A DNA stretch of 34,167 nt, taken from contig JAAZZB010000028.1 in the NCBI GenBank assembly GCA_014239365.1, positions 1-34,167 of the forward strand, given 5' to 3'. The first letter of the stretch is position 1, and each line of letters opens with the position of its first letter. Shown piece after piece: positions 14,124 through 21,595 of the stretch. Under the pieces are notes generated by a model. The model made no database searches. It was not told the origin of the DNA and saw nothing but the letters and a program-made list of their open reading frames with translations. Source of the DNA: Verrucomicrobiia bacterium. GTDB lineage: Bacteria; Verrucomicrobiota; Verrucomicrobiia; Limisphaerales; UBA1100. The translations under genes and the position numbers were made by a program.

Positions 14124-15638
14124 ATGAAACGTCTGCTACTTTTCCTTTCCCTCGCCCTATTCGCGCCATTACTCCTGGCTAAACCCCCCAACATCCTCTG
14201 GCTGATCACGGACAACTGCAACCTCGACTTCGGCTGCTTCGGCCGGCAGGGGGTGCATACGCCGCATCTGGATCAACTGGCGGCGCAGGGCGTGCGGTAC
14301 TCGCGGGTGTTTGCCACCGCGCCGGTGTGCGCGCCGAGCCGTTCGGCGTTCATGACCGGTATGTACCAAACCTCGGTGAATCTCCATCACTTCCCGGATC
14401 ATCGCGACGACGGCTTTCGGCTGCCCGAAGGCGTGCGGCCGCTCACGCATCGGCTGAAGGAGGCCGGCTACACGACGGGATCCATCAAGAAAATCGGTAA
14501 GCAAGTGGTCGGCTCGGGCAAGCTGGATTTGAATTTTGTCAATGAAGGGAAAATCTTTGAGAGCACGAACTGGGATGACATCAAAAAGAGCCGCCCGTTT
14601 TTTCTGCAGGTGAACACGCCGGAAGCGGAGTATGACATTTATGATTTTCGGACGAACCGCCCCGAACGCATCAAATGGTGGGGCGAGGAGGAACACGTGC
14701 AGTATGCCAAGCCGGAATCAGTCGTGCCGCCGGCGTATTTTCCCAAACACAAAACTTCCAACGAGGAATGGGCGCGCTACCTGAATTCCGTTTCCAACAT
14801 GGACCGCCGCGTGGGCATTGTTTTGGCGGAGCTGAAAAAGGAAAAGCTGCTCGACGACACAATCATCATCGTCTTTGGCGACAACGGCCGCGTGGATCAT
14901 CGCAGCATCCATTGGGTGTACGACACCGGTCTGCACGTGCCGATGATCATCAAGTGGCCCAAGAATTATCCCGCACCCGAAGGCTTCAAACCCGGCACGG
15001 TGAACGACGAGGTGATCAGTCTGCTCGACCTCACCGCCACCACGCTCGCACTGGCCGGTGTGCCGCGCCCCTTGGGCATGCAAAGCCGCGTGTTCCTCGG
15101 CAAGGATCGCGATCCTCAGCGCCGATACGCCTTTAGCGCGCGCGATCGCGTGGATGATGTCCAGTTCCGCCTGCGGTCGGTCCGGGGCAAACGCTACCAT
15201 TACATCCGCAACTTCCAGCCCGAGATCAACTTCGGCACCTACGTGAATTTTTACAAAGAGAAATGTTTCCCCGTGCAACAGGTCATGCGCGATCTGTACA
15301 AAAAAGGAACACTCGATCCGCACCTGCGCCCGCTCTTCACCGAGTTCCGGCGCGAATCCCTCTACGACACCGAGGCCGATCCCAACGAGCTCAACAACCT
15401 CATCGATTCCACGCGCCCTGAACACCTGAAAGCCCTCACCGAAATGCGCGCCGCCCTCGACACCTGGATCACCGAGACCGGCGATATGGGCTGGAAAAAA
15501 GAGCCCCCCGAGAAAATCGAAAAATTCCGCGCCGTCATGTACGACTGGTTCGGCGCCCCGGATTGGTATCCGTATAAACCCAAACATTCCTCATCGGCTT
15601 TGGAGAAGATCAATCAGGGACGGATTATTGAGGATTGA
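14124..15638 (+). CDS. Secreted sulfatase (formylglycine type)
   Basis: A 504-residue exported sulfate-ester hydrolase of the alkaline-phosphatase superfamily. A signal peptide spans residues 1-19 (MKRLLLFLSLALFAPLLLA). CAPSRSAFMTG carries Cys69 of the C-x-P-S-R signature that is oxidised to formylglycine. Metal ligands are seen in LITDN (Asp30, Asn31) and FGDNGR (Asp253, Asn254). Architecture resembles heparan-sulfatase/arylsulfatase-like S1 enzymes, but the substrate is not predictable. ATG 14124 starts the signal peptide; longer in-frame versions run into intergenic repeat sequence. The last 26 codons recur at 17041-17121. The formylglycine-generating enzyme gene is not in the window. Confidence 0.95.
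   Translation: MKRLLLFLSLALFAPLLLAKPPNILWLITDNCNLDFGCFGRQGVHTPHLDQLAAQGVRYSRVFATAPVCAPSRSAFMTGMYQTSVNLHHFPDHRDDGFRLPEGVRPLTHRLKEAGYTTGSIKKIGKQVVGSGKLDLNFVNEGKIFESTNWDDIKKSRPFFLQVNTPEAEYDIYDFRTNRPERIKWWGEEEHVQYAKPESVVPPAYFPKHKTSNEEWARYLNSVSNMDRRVGIVLAELKKEKLLDDTIIIVFGDNGRVDHRSIHWVYDTGLHVPMIIKWPKNYPAPEGFKPGTVNDEVISLLDLTATTLALAGVPRPLGMQSRVFLGKDRDPQRRYAFSARDRVDDVQFRLRSVRGKRYHYIRNFQPEINFGTYVNFYKEKCFPVQQVMRDLYKKGTLDPHLRPLFTEFRRESLYDTEADPNELNNLIDSTRPEHLKALTEMRAALDTWITETGDMGWKKEPPEKIEKFRAVMYDWFGAPDWYPYKPKHSSSALEKINQGRIIED
15558..15638 (+). repeat. Direct repeat copy 1 (sulfatase-1 tail)
   Basis: This is the 3' end of the sulfatase-1 gene, 26 codons plus stop. It matches 17041-17121 at 73 of 81 positions. 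All eight differences are synonymous, so both encode the identical tail from PDWYPYKPKH to GRIIED. Confidence 0.97.
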
Positions 15639-15656
15639 ATTGATCTAGCGTATATT
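15628..15656 (+). promoter_or_regulatory. Candidate promoter of the AT-rich lipoprotein gene
   Basis: TTGAGG (15628-15633), 17 bases, then TATATT (15651-15656), 40 bases before the ATG at 15697. The -35 lies inside the last codons of the sulfatase. Confidence 0.4.
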
Positions 15657-15696
15657 TATAATGAGCCTACACGTACATCGTAAATCTAATTCTAAA

Positions 15697-16767
15697 ATGA
15701 AAAAAGTAGCGTTAATAATCACGTTTCTTGGTTTGGTTTTTAATGGGTGTAGAAAGGGCGAGAAAACTATTGCGAACTTTTCGGAGAGATTGATAACAAG
15801 GGAAATGATTGTGGGAGTTTATGAGAACACATCTCCCGGTGGCCGCATCACAATTGGGTTTGTTTTCTTGGGGAATGGTAATCTGAATGTGTACTCATTT
15901 TCGGGAGGGGAATTCGATTCAGTGAAAGAGCGTGGTGCTGAGAATGCGTTAACGTGGGAGTTACATGGGAGCGAACTGCACTTGGGGGGCGATCCTTCAA
16001 ACAAACCAGGTGAAGTTTGGCGGTCACTAATCCTTAGGTCCGATCTAAGTGATGATGGCAAAACAGTCGTTTCACTGACAGGGATTGGGAAGATTTACGG
16101 GAAGGGCAAGCAGGCAATAAGGGATATTTGGGACGAAGAGTTTATAAAATCAAACCCTCCATTTACAAGTCGACCAGTGTTCATAAAAGTTCAAGACAGG
16201 GTTGATGTTTCCGGCGAAGAAATCACAAAAAGATTGAGTCAGAAACATATTGCAGAATTAGCTTGGATTTATTTTGCGGATTCATCCGTGCTGTCGGAGG
16301 GTGAATATAAAATATTATTAAATTGGGGGTCGCATGGAAGGGCATGGAACAAGGCGTCGTCTCCGATTGTGCGGGACTATTTGGACCAGGAAGTTTCAGC
16401 GGCCGATTTTGTGTTAAACGCAAATAGGCAACTAATTGAATGCCGGGCGATTATCCGGGATATGAACGCAGAGTTTGAGAAGGTAAATAATAAGGGGGTT
16501 AAGAAAAAACTGGAGCCACTGGTACAAGTGCACTTCAAGCTAATTAAAAATTATGAACTTCTATGCTCTGCGATTTCTGAAGGAAAACCGGAGGAAGAAA
16601 GAGTGCTTTGGGCCAATGTGGGTAAGTTGGCGGAGGAAAAGAAAGAAATTTGGGTTCCAGTAATGAAGCGAATGATGAAGATCGATTCAGATAAGCAAGT
16701 TGATAAAATCTGGGAAGAACGGCGGGAATTGTGGAGAAAGCGCTTAATCCCGCCCGAAAACAAGTGA
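15697..16767 (+). CDS. Hypothetical lipoprotein, AT-rich
   Basis: A 356-residue protein of unknown function. The N-terminus MKKVALIITFLGLVFNGC looks like a lipoprotein signal with Cys18 as the lipidated residue. The lipobox FNGC is imperfect. Residues about 40-130 read as a beta-rich domain (MIVGVYENTSPGGRITIGFVFLG, NLNVYSFSGG, LTWELHGSELHLG), possibly a lipocalin-like or copper-binding-like fold, followed by a helical, Lys/Glu-rich half. An in-frame ATG at 15661 would add 12 residues before the signal, so 15697 was chosen. Base and codon use are much more AT-rich (ATA, TTA, AGA, GGG) than either sulfatase, suggesting recent acquisition. Confidence 0.7.
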   Translation: MKKVALIITFLGLVFNGCRKGEKTIANFSERLITREMIVGVYENTSPGGRITIGFVFLGNGNLNVYSFSGGEFDSVKERGAENALTWELHGSELHLGGDPSNKPGEVWRSLILRSDLSDDGKTVVSLTGIGKIYGKGKQAIRDIWDEEFIKSNPPFTSRPVFIKVQDRVDVSGEEITKRLSQKHIAELAWIYFADSSVLSEGEYKILLNWGSHGRAWNKASSPIVRDYLDQEVSAADFVLNANRQLIECRAIIRDMNAEFEKVNNKGVKKKLEPLVQVHFKLIKNYELLCSAISEGKPEEERVLWANVGKLAEEKKEIWVPVMKRMMKIDSDKQVDKIWEERRELWRKRLIPPENK

Positions 16768-16812
16768 TAGCTGGCAAGGTGGGGTTTCGTCGGGGCAAAT
16801 GCTATATATGCT

Positions 16813-17121
16813 ATGATGAACGACACGTTGGAACAAATTAGGCAGCTTGTTGCCAACGGCAGCTATCGGATTTCCGATCACGGCTATGATGAGTTATCAG
16901 CTGATGGATTATTGGAGAGTCTGAACAAAGCTGTTTTGGTCGAGGAATATCTAAATTATCCGAAATGACCTTGCGTTTTGGTGCTGCAGCGCGATGATGA
17001 TGGTCAGCCGGCAGTGTTGGTAACGGCGTATCGACCTGACCCGGATTGGTATCCGTACAAACCCAAACATTCCTCCTCAGCCCTGGAGAAGATCAATCAA
17101 GGGCGAATTATTGAGGATTGA
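16813..17121 (+). pseudogene. DUF4258-like gene with in-frame stop, fused to a sulfatase tail
   Basis: ATG 16813 opens a 51-residue frame (MMNDTLEQIRQLVANGSYRI, then SDHGYDELS, VLVEEYLNYPK) that ends at TGA 16966-16968. The same frame continues without interruption as PCVLVLQRDDDGQPAVLVTAYRPDPDWYP. Together these have the shape of DUF4258, a small toxin-like (RelE-superfamily-related) family whose members have an EEYP-rGP-LVL stretch at this place. Glycine (GGA or GGG) would be expected where the TGA is, so a single G-to-T change can explain the break. From PDWYP on, the frame reads into the duplicated sulfatase tail and stops at 17121. The native DUF4258 end has therefore been replaced. No antitoxin gene was recognised beside it. 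Confidence 0.7.
17041..17121 (+). repeat. Direct repeat copy 2 (orphan sulfatase tail)
   Basis: This is the second copy of the sulfatase C-terminal codons, in frame with the DUF4258 remnant. It has eight synonymous and no non-synonymous differences from 15558-15638. Confidence 0.97.
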
Positions 17122-17182
17122 TCCTTGTGAAGAATGTGAAGTTAGAGTTGTCTTTTCGTGAATAATAATCTGACTCATTTTG

Positions 17183-17560
17183 ATGCCTCAGCAATACGAA
17201 ATTCGTTGTGTTATTTGTGGAACACCTGTTTCTGCCCCGATCGCTAAACTCGAAGACCTCAGGCTGCTAAATGAGGAATATGGTTCACCATATGTTCCCC
17301 GCGGATATTTCGTAACCTCTAACGGCAATTATAGTCCCGGTACGGAAGGTTGCCTAATTGTTAATCTCGAAGTTCTTTGCAGTAGTAAACTCCACAATGA
17401 TCAAGGCCGATTGAATGGCTGTTGCGGTTTGGATGGCTGCGATGGCATCAATACGATGTGCATTAATGGTCATGAAATTGGCACAGAATGCTCAGATTGT
17501 TGGATGCCGCATCGTTTCGATTTCGATCCCAAACTGGTCGAATTAATTAAGGTGTATTGA
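17183..17560 (+). CDS. Hypothetical cysteine-rich protein
   Basis: A 125-residue protein that I do not recognise. It has ten cysteines: CVIC (9-12), Cys57, Cys66, a CCGLDGC cluster (80-86), Cys93 and CSDC (103-106). Paired CxxC motifs at both ends suggest one or two zinc-binding ribbons. No signal peptide or membrane segment is seen, so it is probably cytoplasmic. ATG 17183 was chosen over the adjoining TTG at 17180. Composition is closer to the AT-rich insert than to the sulfatases. It could be an accessory gene that arrived with the insert; a phage- or toxin-immunity-like role is possible but not shown. Confidence 0.65.
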   Translation: MPQQYEIRCVICGTPVSAPIAKLEDLRLLNEEYGSPYVPRGYFVTSNGNYSPGTEGCLIVNLEVLCSSKLHNDQGRLNGCCGLDGCDGINTMCINGHEIGTECSDCWMPHRFDFDPKLVELIKVY

Positions 17561-17572
17561 CACCGTTGGCGG

Positions 17573-17624
17573 GTAGGGCGGTTTCTCCGAAACCGCCTAG
17601 GCGCGCTCGGAGAGCACGCCCTAC
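17573..17624. repeat. Double-hairpin repeat, family B copy 2
   Basis: gtagggcggtttctccgaaa, ccgcctaggcgcgctcggag, agcacgccctac: the same two hairpins as 2035-2086 but in the opposite orientation. One change (agcacgcc for agcgcgcc) weakens the second stem. It begins 13 bases after the Cys-rich gene. Confidence 0.85.
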
Positions 17625-17632
17625 CTTCACAT

Positions 17633-17692
17633 TCCTTTGGCGTCTTTGCGTCTTGGCGGTTCAGTCAAACTCGGGCAAGGTGGAACTTGCCC
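17633..17692. repeat. Repeat-derived leader (tttggcgtctttgcgtcttggc) plus hairpin family E copy 2
   Basis: The cctttggcgtctttgcgtct piece at about 17635-17662 resembles a widespread intergenic repeat. It is followed by the gggcaag-gtggaa-cttgccc hairpin (17673-17692), the sister of 9339-9360. Confidence 0.6.
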
Positions 17693-17715
17693 CTCCCGCG
17701 TGGGTCGCGCACACT
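17687..17715 (+). promoter_or_regulatory. Candidate promoter of sulfatase 2
   Basis: TTGCCC (17687-17692), 17 bases, then CACACT (17710-17715), 10 bases before ATG 17726: the same layout as sulfatase 1. The -35 hexamer is the right arm of the family E hairpin, so the hairpin may have supplied a promoter. Confidence 0.4.
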
Positions 17716-17725
17716 GCCGGTGTTC

Positions 17726-19147
17726 ATGAAATGGGTTTTCATTTTTCTTTCCTTGGTGGCATTGGCTTTCTTTGCTCAAGCCAAACAGCCGAATTTTATT
17801 CTCTTCATCACCGACGATATTTCCTGGGATGACCTTGGCTGTTACGGGAGCAAGGTGGCGAAGACGCCGCACCTCGATCGGATGGCGAAGGAGGGGATGT
17901 TGTTTCATGGGGCGTACTTGAGCATCAGCAGTTGTTCGCCGAGTCGGTGCAGTTTGATCACCGGGCGGTATCCGCATAACACCGGCGCGTCGGAGCTGCA
18001 CACGTCGATGCCAGCCGATCAGCCGGTGTTTCCCGAGGCATTGCAGGCGGCCGGATATTACACGGCAATCTCGGGTAAACATCATATGGGCAAGGCGGTG
18101 AATCGTGGGTTCGACAAGGTGTCCGGCGGCAAGGGCCCGAGCAAATCGGCGGACTGGGTGCCGATGCTGCGTGAGCGGCCGAAGGATAAGCCGTTCTTTT
18201 TCTGGTTCGCCTCCAGCGATGTTCATCGCGGTTGGGCGCTCAACGACAAGGCGCCTCTCTACAAGCCCGAGGACATCGAGGTGCCGCCGTATCTCTACGA
18301 TGGCCCAGTGACGCGCAAGGATCTCGCCGAGTACATGCACGAGGTGAGCCGCACGGATTATTACATGGGCCAACTGCGCGCCGAGTTGAAACGGCAGGGC
18401 ATCGAAAAGGACACGTACATTATTTATATGACCGATAATGGCCGGCCGTTTCCGCGCAGCAAAACGCGTTTGTACGATAGCGGCATCCGCACGCCTTTCC
18501 TCATCGCGCGCCCCGGCACCATCGCGCCCGCCGAGACGCAGTCGCTCATCAGCAGCATCGACATCAGCGCGACCATTCTTGAACTGGCCGGCGCCAAGAA
18601 AGACAAGCGCGTCCAAGGCGTGAGTTTCGCGCCTATCCTTGAGAACCCCAAGGCCACTGTGCGCGATTACGTGTTCGCCGAGCACAACTGGCATGTCTAC
18701 CAAGCCCACGAACGCATGGTGCGCTGGAAGAATTGGGTGCTCATTCGCAACGCCTATCCGCATCTACAAAACCTCTGCATGGAAGGCGACCCCAGCCATC
18801 CCGCCGGGGCCGAGCTTTGGAAGATGCACGCCGCCGGTAAGCTCAACAAAAACCAGCTCGATATTTTCCTGAAACCTCGCCCCGCGCTGGAGCTATACGA
18901 TCTGAGCAAGGATCCGCACCAACTCCGCAACCTCGCCGCCGACAAAAAATTCGCTGCTGAGATTAGTCAGCTCATTCAACTCCTTGATCGCTGGGCCGAG
19001 GACACCGGCGACACCATTCCCAAAAATCCCACGCCCAACCGCCAAACCTCCGATGGCAAACGGTTCAAGGGCTGGAAACACGGGACTCAGCCGGGCACCG
19101 AACGCGGGGCCACCAAGATCAATCACCCCGGGCCGGTGCGGGATTGA
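17726..19147 (+). CDS. Secreted sulfatase (formylglycine type), second copy
   Basis: A 473-residue exported sulfatase. The signal peptide is residues 1-19 (MKWVFIFLSLVALAFFAQA). CSPSRCSLITG gives Cys70 of the C-x-P-S-R signature. Metal ligands are ITDD (Asp30, Asp31) and MTDNGR (Asp237, Asn238). SGKHHMGK supplies the active-site Lys/His, and DSGIRTPFLIARPG is a conserved family strand. It is a different subfamily from sulfatase 1 (short central region, N-sulfoglucosamine-sulfohydrolase-like spacing), so the two may act on different sulfate esters. Start ATG 17726 begins the signal peptide. Its terminus meets a family F repeat that also ends the convergent ceramidase-like gene. Confidence 0.95.
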   Translation: MKWVFIFLSLVALAFFAQAKQPNFILFITDDISWDDLGCYGSKVAKTPHLDRMAKEGMLFHGAYLSISSCSPSRCSLITGRYPHNTGASELHTSMPADQPVFPEALQAAGYYTAISGKHHMGKAVNRGFDKVSGGKGPSKSADWVPMLRERPKDKPFFFWFASSDVHRGWALNDKAPLYKPEDIEVPPYLYDGPVTRKDLAEYMHEVSRTDYYMGQLRAELKRQGIEKDTYIIYMTDNGRPFPRSKTRLYDSGIRTPFLIARPGTIAPAETQSLISSIDISATILELAGAKKDKRVQGVSFAPILENPKATVRDYVFAEHNWHVYQAHERMVRWKNWVLIRNAYPHLQNLCMEGDPSHPAGAELWKMHAAGKLNKNQLDIFLKPRPALELYDLSKDPHQLRNLAADKKFAAEISQLIQLLDRWAEDTGDTIPKNPTPNRQTSDGKRFKGWKHGTQPGTERGATKINHPGPVRD

Positions 19148-19153
19148 ATTTTT

Positions 19154-19224
19154 ACCACAGAGGCACAGAGGGCACAGAGAAAACCAATTCAGAAAAATCT
19201 CTGTGCTCTCTGTGCCTCTGTGGT
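19154..19224. repeat. 27-bp inverted repeat, family F copy 2, bidirectional terminator candidate
   Basis: Arms 19154-19180 (accacagaggcacagagg and following) and 19198-19224 differ at one position, with a 17-base loop. It sits exactly between two convergent genes; its last base is the first base of the ceramidase-like gene's stop codon (tta 19224-19226). The left flank carries TTTTT before the stem, which on the minus strand would become A's, so any termination is not by a classical U-tract on that side. Confidence 0.85.
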
Positions 19225-21302
19225 TAATCGGCCAGCGTCCGCACTTCAGCCAGTGTCAACACTCGGTCAAACACGGCTGCTTCGTCGAGCCGCCCTTCCC
19301 AGTTGGACTCGTTGTCATTGCGGCCGCCGAGGTGGATTGTTTCCACTGGGAGCAACGCCGTTGCCTTCGCTTCGATTTGGAGTTGGCCGTCGAGGTAGAT
19401 TTTTACTTTTTCGCCATCGCGCACCAAAACGGCGTGGTGCCATTGCCAGCGGGTGGTGGGGGTTTTGCCGGTGTGGGTTTTTTTGCTACTGCGGAAGATG
19501 AGTTGGCCTTTGGCGTTTAGGCCGAGGTGTTCGCCGGTTTGGCGGGCGTGGTTGCGGCCGCGGCTGAACATCCAGCCGAGCACGGCGCGGGAGTCGTTAG
19601 GCATTCCGTTCCAAAACCAAATCGACACGCTGTAGTTTTTGCCGAGCTTGGGCAGGCGCGCTTGCATTCGTTGGCCGACGAAATGCGCGGCGCGGTTGAC
19701 TTGGCCGGGCGTGAATTTTTCCGCGTGCGGACCGGCGAGGTAATAGGCGACTTGCGTTTCGTAAATGCCGTCGTGCTGATTCATTTCGTCAACCGCGCGC
19801 GGGCCGTTGAATTCATCCATCCGCCACCACGCGACGGGTTTCAAATTCGCAATCGCCTTGGCGGCGGGACCGCGCGTAACGGTCGGCGTGCGGCGTGGCT
19901 TGTCGGAAACTTTTTCGAGCAATTGAATGCAAGCCTCGGTGATGCGCGGCTCGGCGCTGGGCTCGAGGCCGGCGGTGCGTGCGGCCCACGTGTTGTAGCC
20001 GCCGAGGGCGTGTTGTTCGGGCGGGGGAATGTAGCCTTCGGAACCGTTGGCGAGGTCGAAGGTGATGGTCGTCGCCAACGGGCTGACGGCTTTTTGTTTG
20101 AGACCGGTGAGGGCATAAACTTCATTGGGAATGCCGGTGAGGCCGATGTCGCCGATGCGGATGGCCTGCAAAATCAGCTCGGCCTCGGGGCGTTCGTGCA
20201 GGAAGATTTGTTCGCGCGCGTAAATTTCTTCCTGCGTTTTGGGCAAGCCCTCGGTTTTGTTGACGATGTTTTGGGCCCACTCGAGCATCTGCTTGTTGGG
20301 CGCGCGGAATTTCAAAAGCAGTTTGGCTTCGGCCATCGCGAGCGTGGCGTTGCGGTTGTATTTTATTTTGCCGTACGCGGTCATTGCCTTCTTCGCGAGG
20401 GCGGCGGTGTAATCTTCAATCTTTGGATTGGCAAGCGGTCGCTTCGTATAATCGCGTCGCCAAATATCGCCGCTGCAGCCGTGGCCAATCGCGCTCACAA
20501 ACGGTGGATGCAGCGTTTCATTATTGGGCGGCGTGAGTTGTAGCGTCATCATATCGTTGAACAGCCCAAAGTAATCTGCGTTGAGCCCTTTCACTCCGCT
20601 GAAATAGTGCATCGAAAAATTCGATAGAACCGCGATGGGGCGACCTTTGAGCGATTGAATACTGACGATTGAAAAATCCGGATCTTCCGGGCCGCTTTCG
20701 CCGGTGACGTTATCCCAATTACTGCCCGCGTGCATCGTGGCGCGCACGGTGGGATTGCCAAAGGGATCATTGCTGATTTGGCTCGGCCGTTTAATCCAAC
20801 GCCGCAACGCCGTGAACTCATTCGCATCAAACACCGCCGCGCCCACTTGCGCCGGCTCGAGGTTTTTCTGCGCGCCATCAATCGCCTCCACAATTTTTCG
20901 CTTCAATAGCATTGGATAGCGCGGGTCCACATTCGTGCCGAGACACCCCATACTCGCCGGTGCACTGTGCGTGTGCGTGGCGCAGATGAACATGCGGTCG
21001 GCGCGAAGGCCCGTCTTCTTGGCCGCCGCCGCCTTTGCGCCATCGAGAAACGCGCGCGACATCATGCAGCTATCCACCACCACAATGACCAACGTGGTGG
21101 TGCCGTCATCGAGCACAATCGCCCGCACTTTAATGCGCGAGCCCACTTCGCTCAGCTCACGCTGTCGCATCCCGCCGTTCACGTGCACCGGCAAAACCGT
21201 GGGCGTGGCGTCGACCTCCAACGCCCCCGCACGCAAGGCGGCTTTGGCAGGAAACATGGAATCGAAAAAGGCAACGACGATGAGAATGGAAAGGGCTTTC
21301 AT
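19224..21302 (-). CDS. Neutral-ceramidase-like protein with C-terminal LamG domain
   Basis: A 692-residue secreted protein. A signal peptide spans about residues 1-22 (MKALSILIVVAFFDSMFPAKA). Residues about 25-430 resemble the neutral/alkaline ceramidase N-terminal domain. CATHTHSAP (108-115 region) supplies zinc-binding histidines, and IGHGCSGDIW, MHYFSG and GIPNEVYALTG fit the family. Residues about 487-692 form a LamG (concanavalin A-like) domain (WWRMDE, HDGIYE, SVSIWFW, WQWHHAVLVRDGE, IYLDGQLQ, GRLDEAAVFDRVL). The ceramidase C-terminal immunoglobulin-like domain seems absent or replaced. Ceramide itself is not proven as substrate; verrucomicrobial members may hydrolyse other amides. GTG 21311 is an alternative start. 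Confidence 0.85.
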   Translation of the reverse strand: MKALSILIVVAFFDSMFPAKAALRAGALEVDATPTVLPVHVNGGMRQRELSEVGSRIKVRAIVLDDGTTTLVIVVVDSCMMSRAFLDGAKAAAAKKTGLRADRMFICATHTHSAPASMGCLGTNVDPRYPMLLKRKIVEAIDGAQKNLEPAQVGAAVFDANEFTALRRWIKRPSQISNDPFGNPTVRATMHAGSNWDNVTGESGPEDPDFSIVSIQSLKGRPIAVLSNFSMHYFSGVKGLNADYFGLFNDMMTLQLTPPNNETLHPPFVSAIGHGCSGDIWRRDYTKRPLANPKIEDYTAALAKKAMTAYGKIKYNRNATLAMAEAKLLLKFRAPNKQMLEWAQNIVNKTEGLPKTQEEIYAREQIFLHERPEAELILQAIRIGDIGLTGIPNEVYALTGLKQKAVSPLATTITFDLANGSEGYIPPPEQHALGGYNTWAARTAGLEPSAEPRITEACIQLLEKVSDKPRRTPTVTRGPAAKAIANLKPVAWWRMDEFNGPRAVDEMNQHDGIYETQVAYYLAGPHAEKFTPGQVNRAAHFVGQRMQARLPKLGKNYSVSIWFWNGMPNDSRAVLGWMFSRGRNHARQTGEHLGLNAKGQLIFRSSKKTHTGKTPTTRWQWHHAVLVRDGEKVKIYLDGQLQIEAKATALLPVETIHLGGRNDNESNWEGRLDEAAVFDRVLTLAEVRTLAD

Positions 21303-21333
21303 AGTGCGCACAAATGAAACCGCGCACCGCTCA

Positions 21334-21413
21334 TTTTTTCAACAAGGATTTTCACGATGTTCAGGATCATTTTTTGAATATCTTATGCATCGTGAAAATC
21401 TGTGTTCAAAAAA
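21334..21413. repeat. 26-bp imperfect inverted repeat, family G (gattttcacgatg)
   Basis: Arms 21334-21359 (ttttttcaacaaggattttc, then acgatg) and 21388-21413 pair with three mismatches. It lies between the divergent ceramidase-like gene and the DUF1501 genes, where it may insulate the two promoters. Confidence 0.75.
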
Positions 21414-21426
21414 GTTTTCCTTCCAG

Positions 21427-21455
21427 TTGACGGGGATGGTTGGCGGGCCTAGGCT
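21427..21455 (+). promoter_or_regulatory. Candidate promoter of the DUF1501 operon
   Basis: TTGACG (21427-21432), 17 bases, then TAGGCT (21450-21455). Transcription would begin close to 21462, which is itself an ATG, predicting a leaderless message. Confidence 0.5.
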
Positions 21456-21461
21456 TGGCCG

Positions 21462-21554
21462 ATGAATTCATTCTCTTCTCGTTCGGTTTTGTTCGGATGC
21501 GTTTTCCTGTTGCTTGGTTCGTTGACGTTTGATGCGTTGTGCCTGAGCGAATAA
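21462..21554 (+). CDS. Short signal-peptide-like ORF (30 aa) before the DUF1501 genes
   Basis: ATG 21462 to TAA 21554 encodes a 30-residue peptide: a basic start (MNSFSSRSV), a hydrophobic core (LFGCVFLLLGSLTF), then DALCLSE. It has the shape of a signal peptide or single membrane helix. Its ATG is where the TTGACG-TAGGCT promoter would start transcription. DUF1501 genes in this phylum usually follow a DUF1549/DUF1553 gene that also starts with a signal peptide, so this could be the remnant of one, or a leader peptide. It could be chance. Confidence 0.3.
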   Translation: MNSFSSRSVLFGCVFLLLGSLTFDALCLSE

Positions 21555-21595
21555 TCAACAATAATGAGCGTCGAAATACCGTGAACGATTTGAAT

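Noticed and set aside
15561..17121. A transposon with target-site duplication spanning the AT-rich insert.
   Set aside because: No transposase or terminal inverted repeats; the flanking repeats are 81 bases and 10% diverged, too long and too different for a fresh target duplication.
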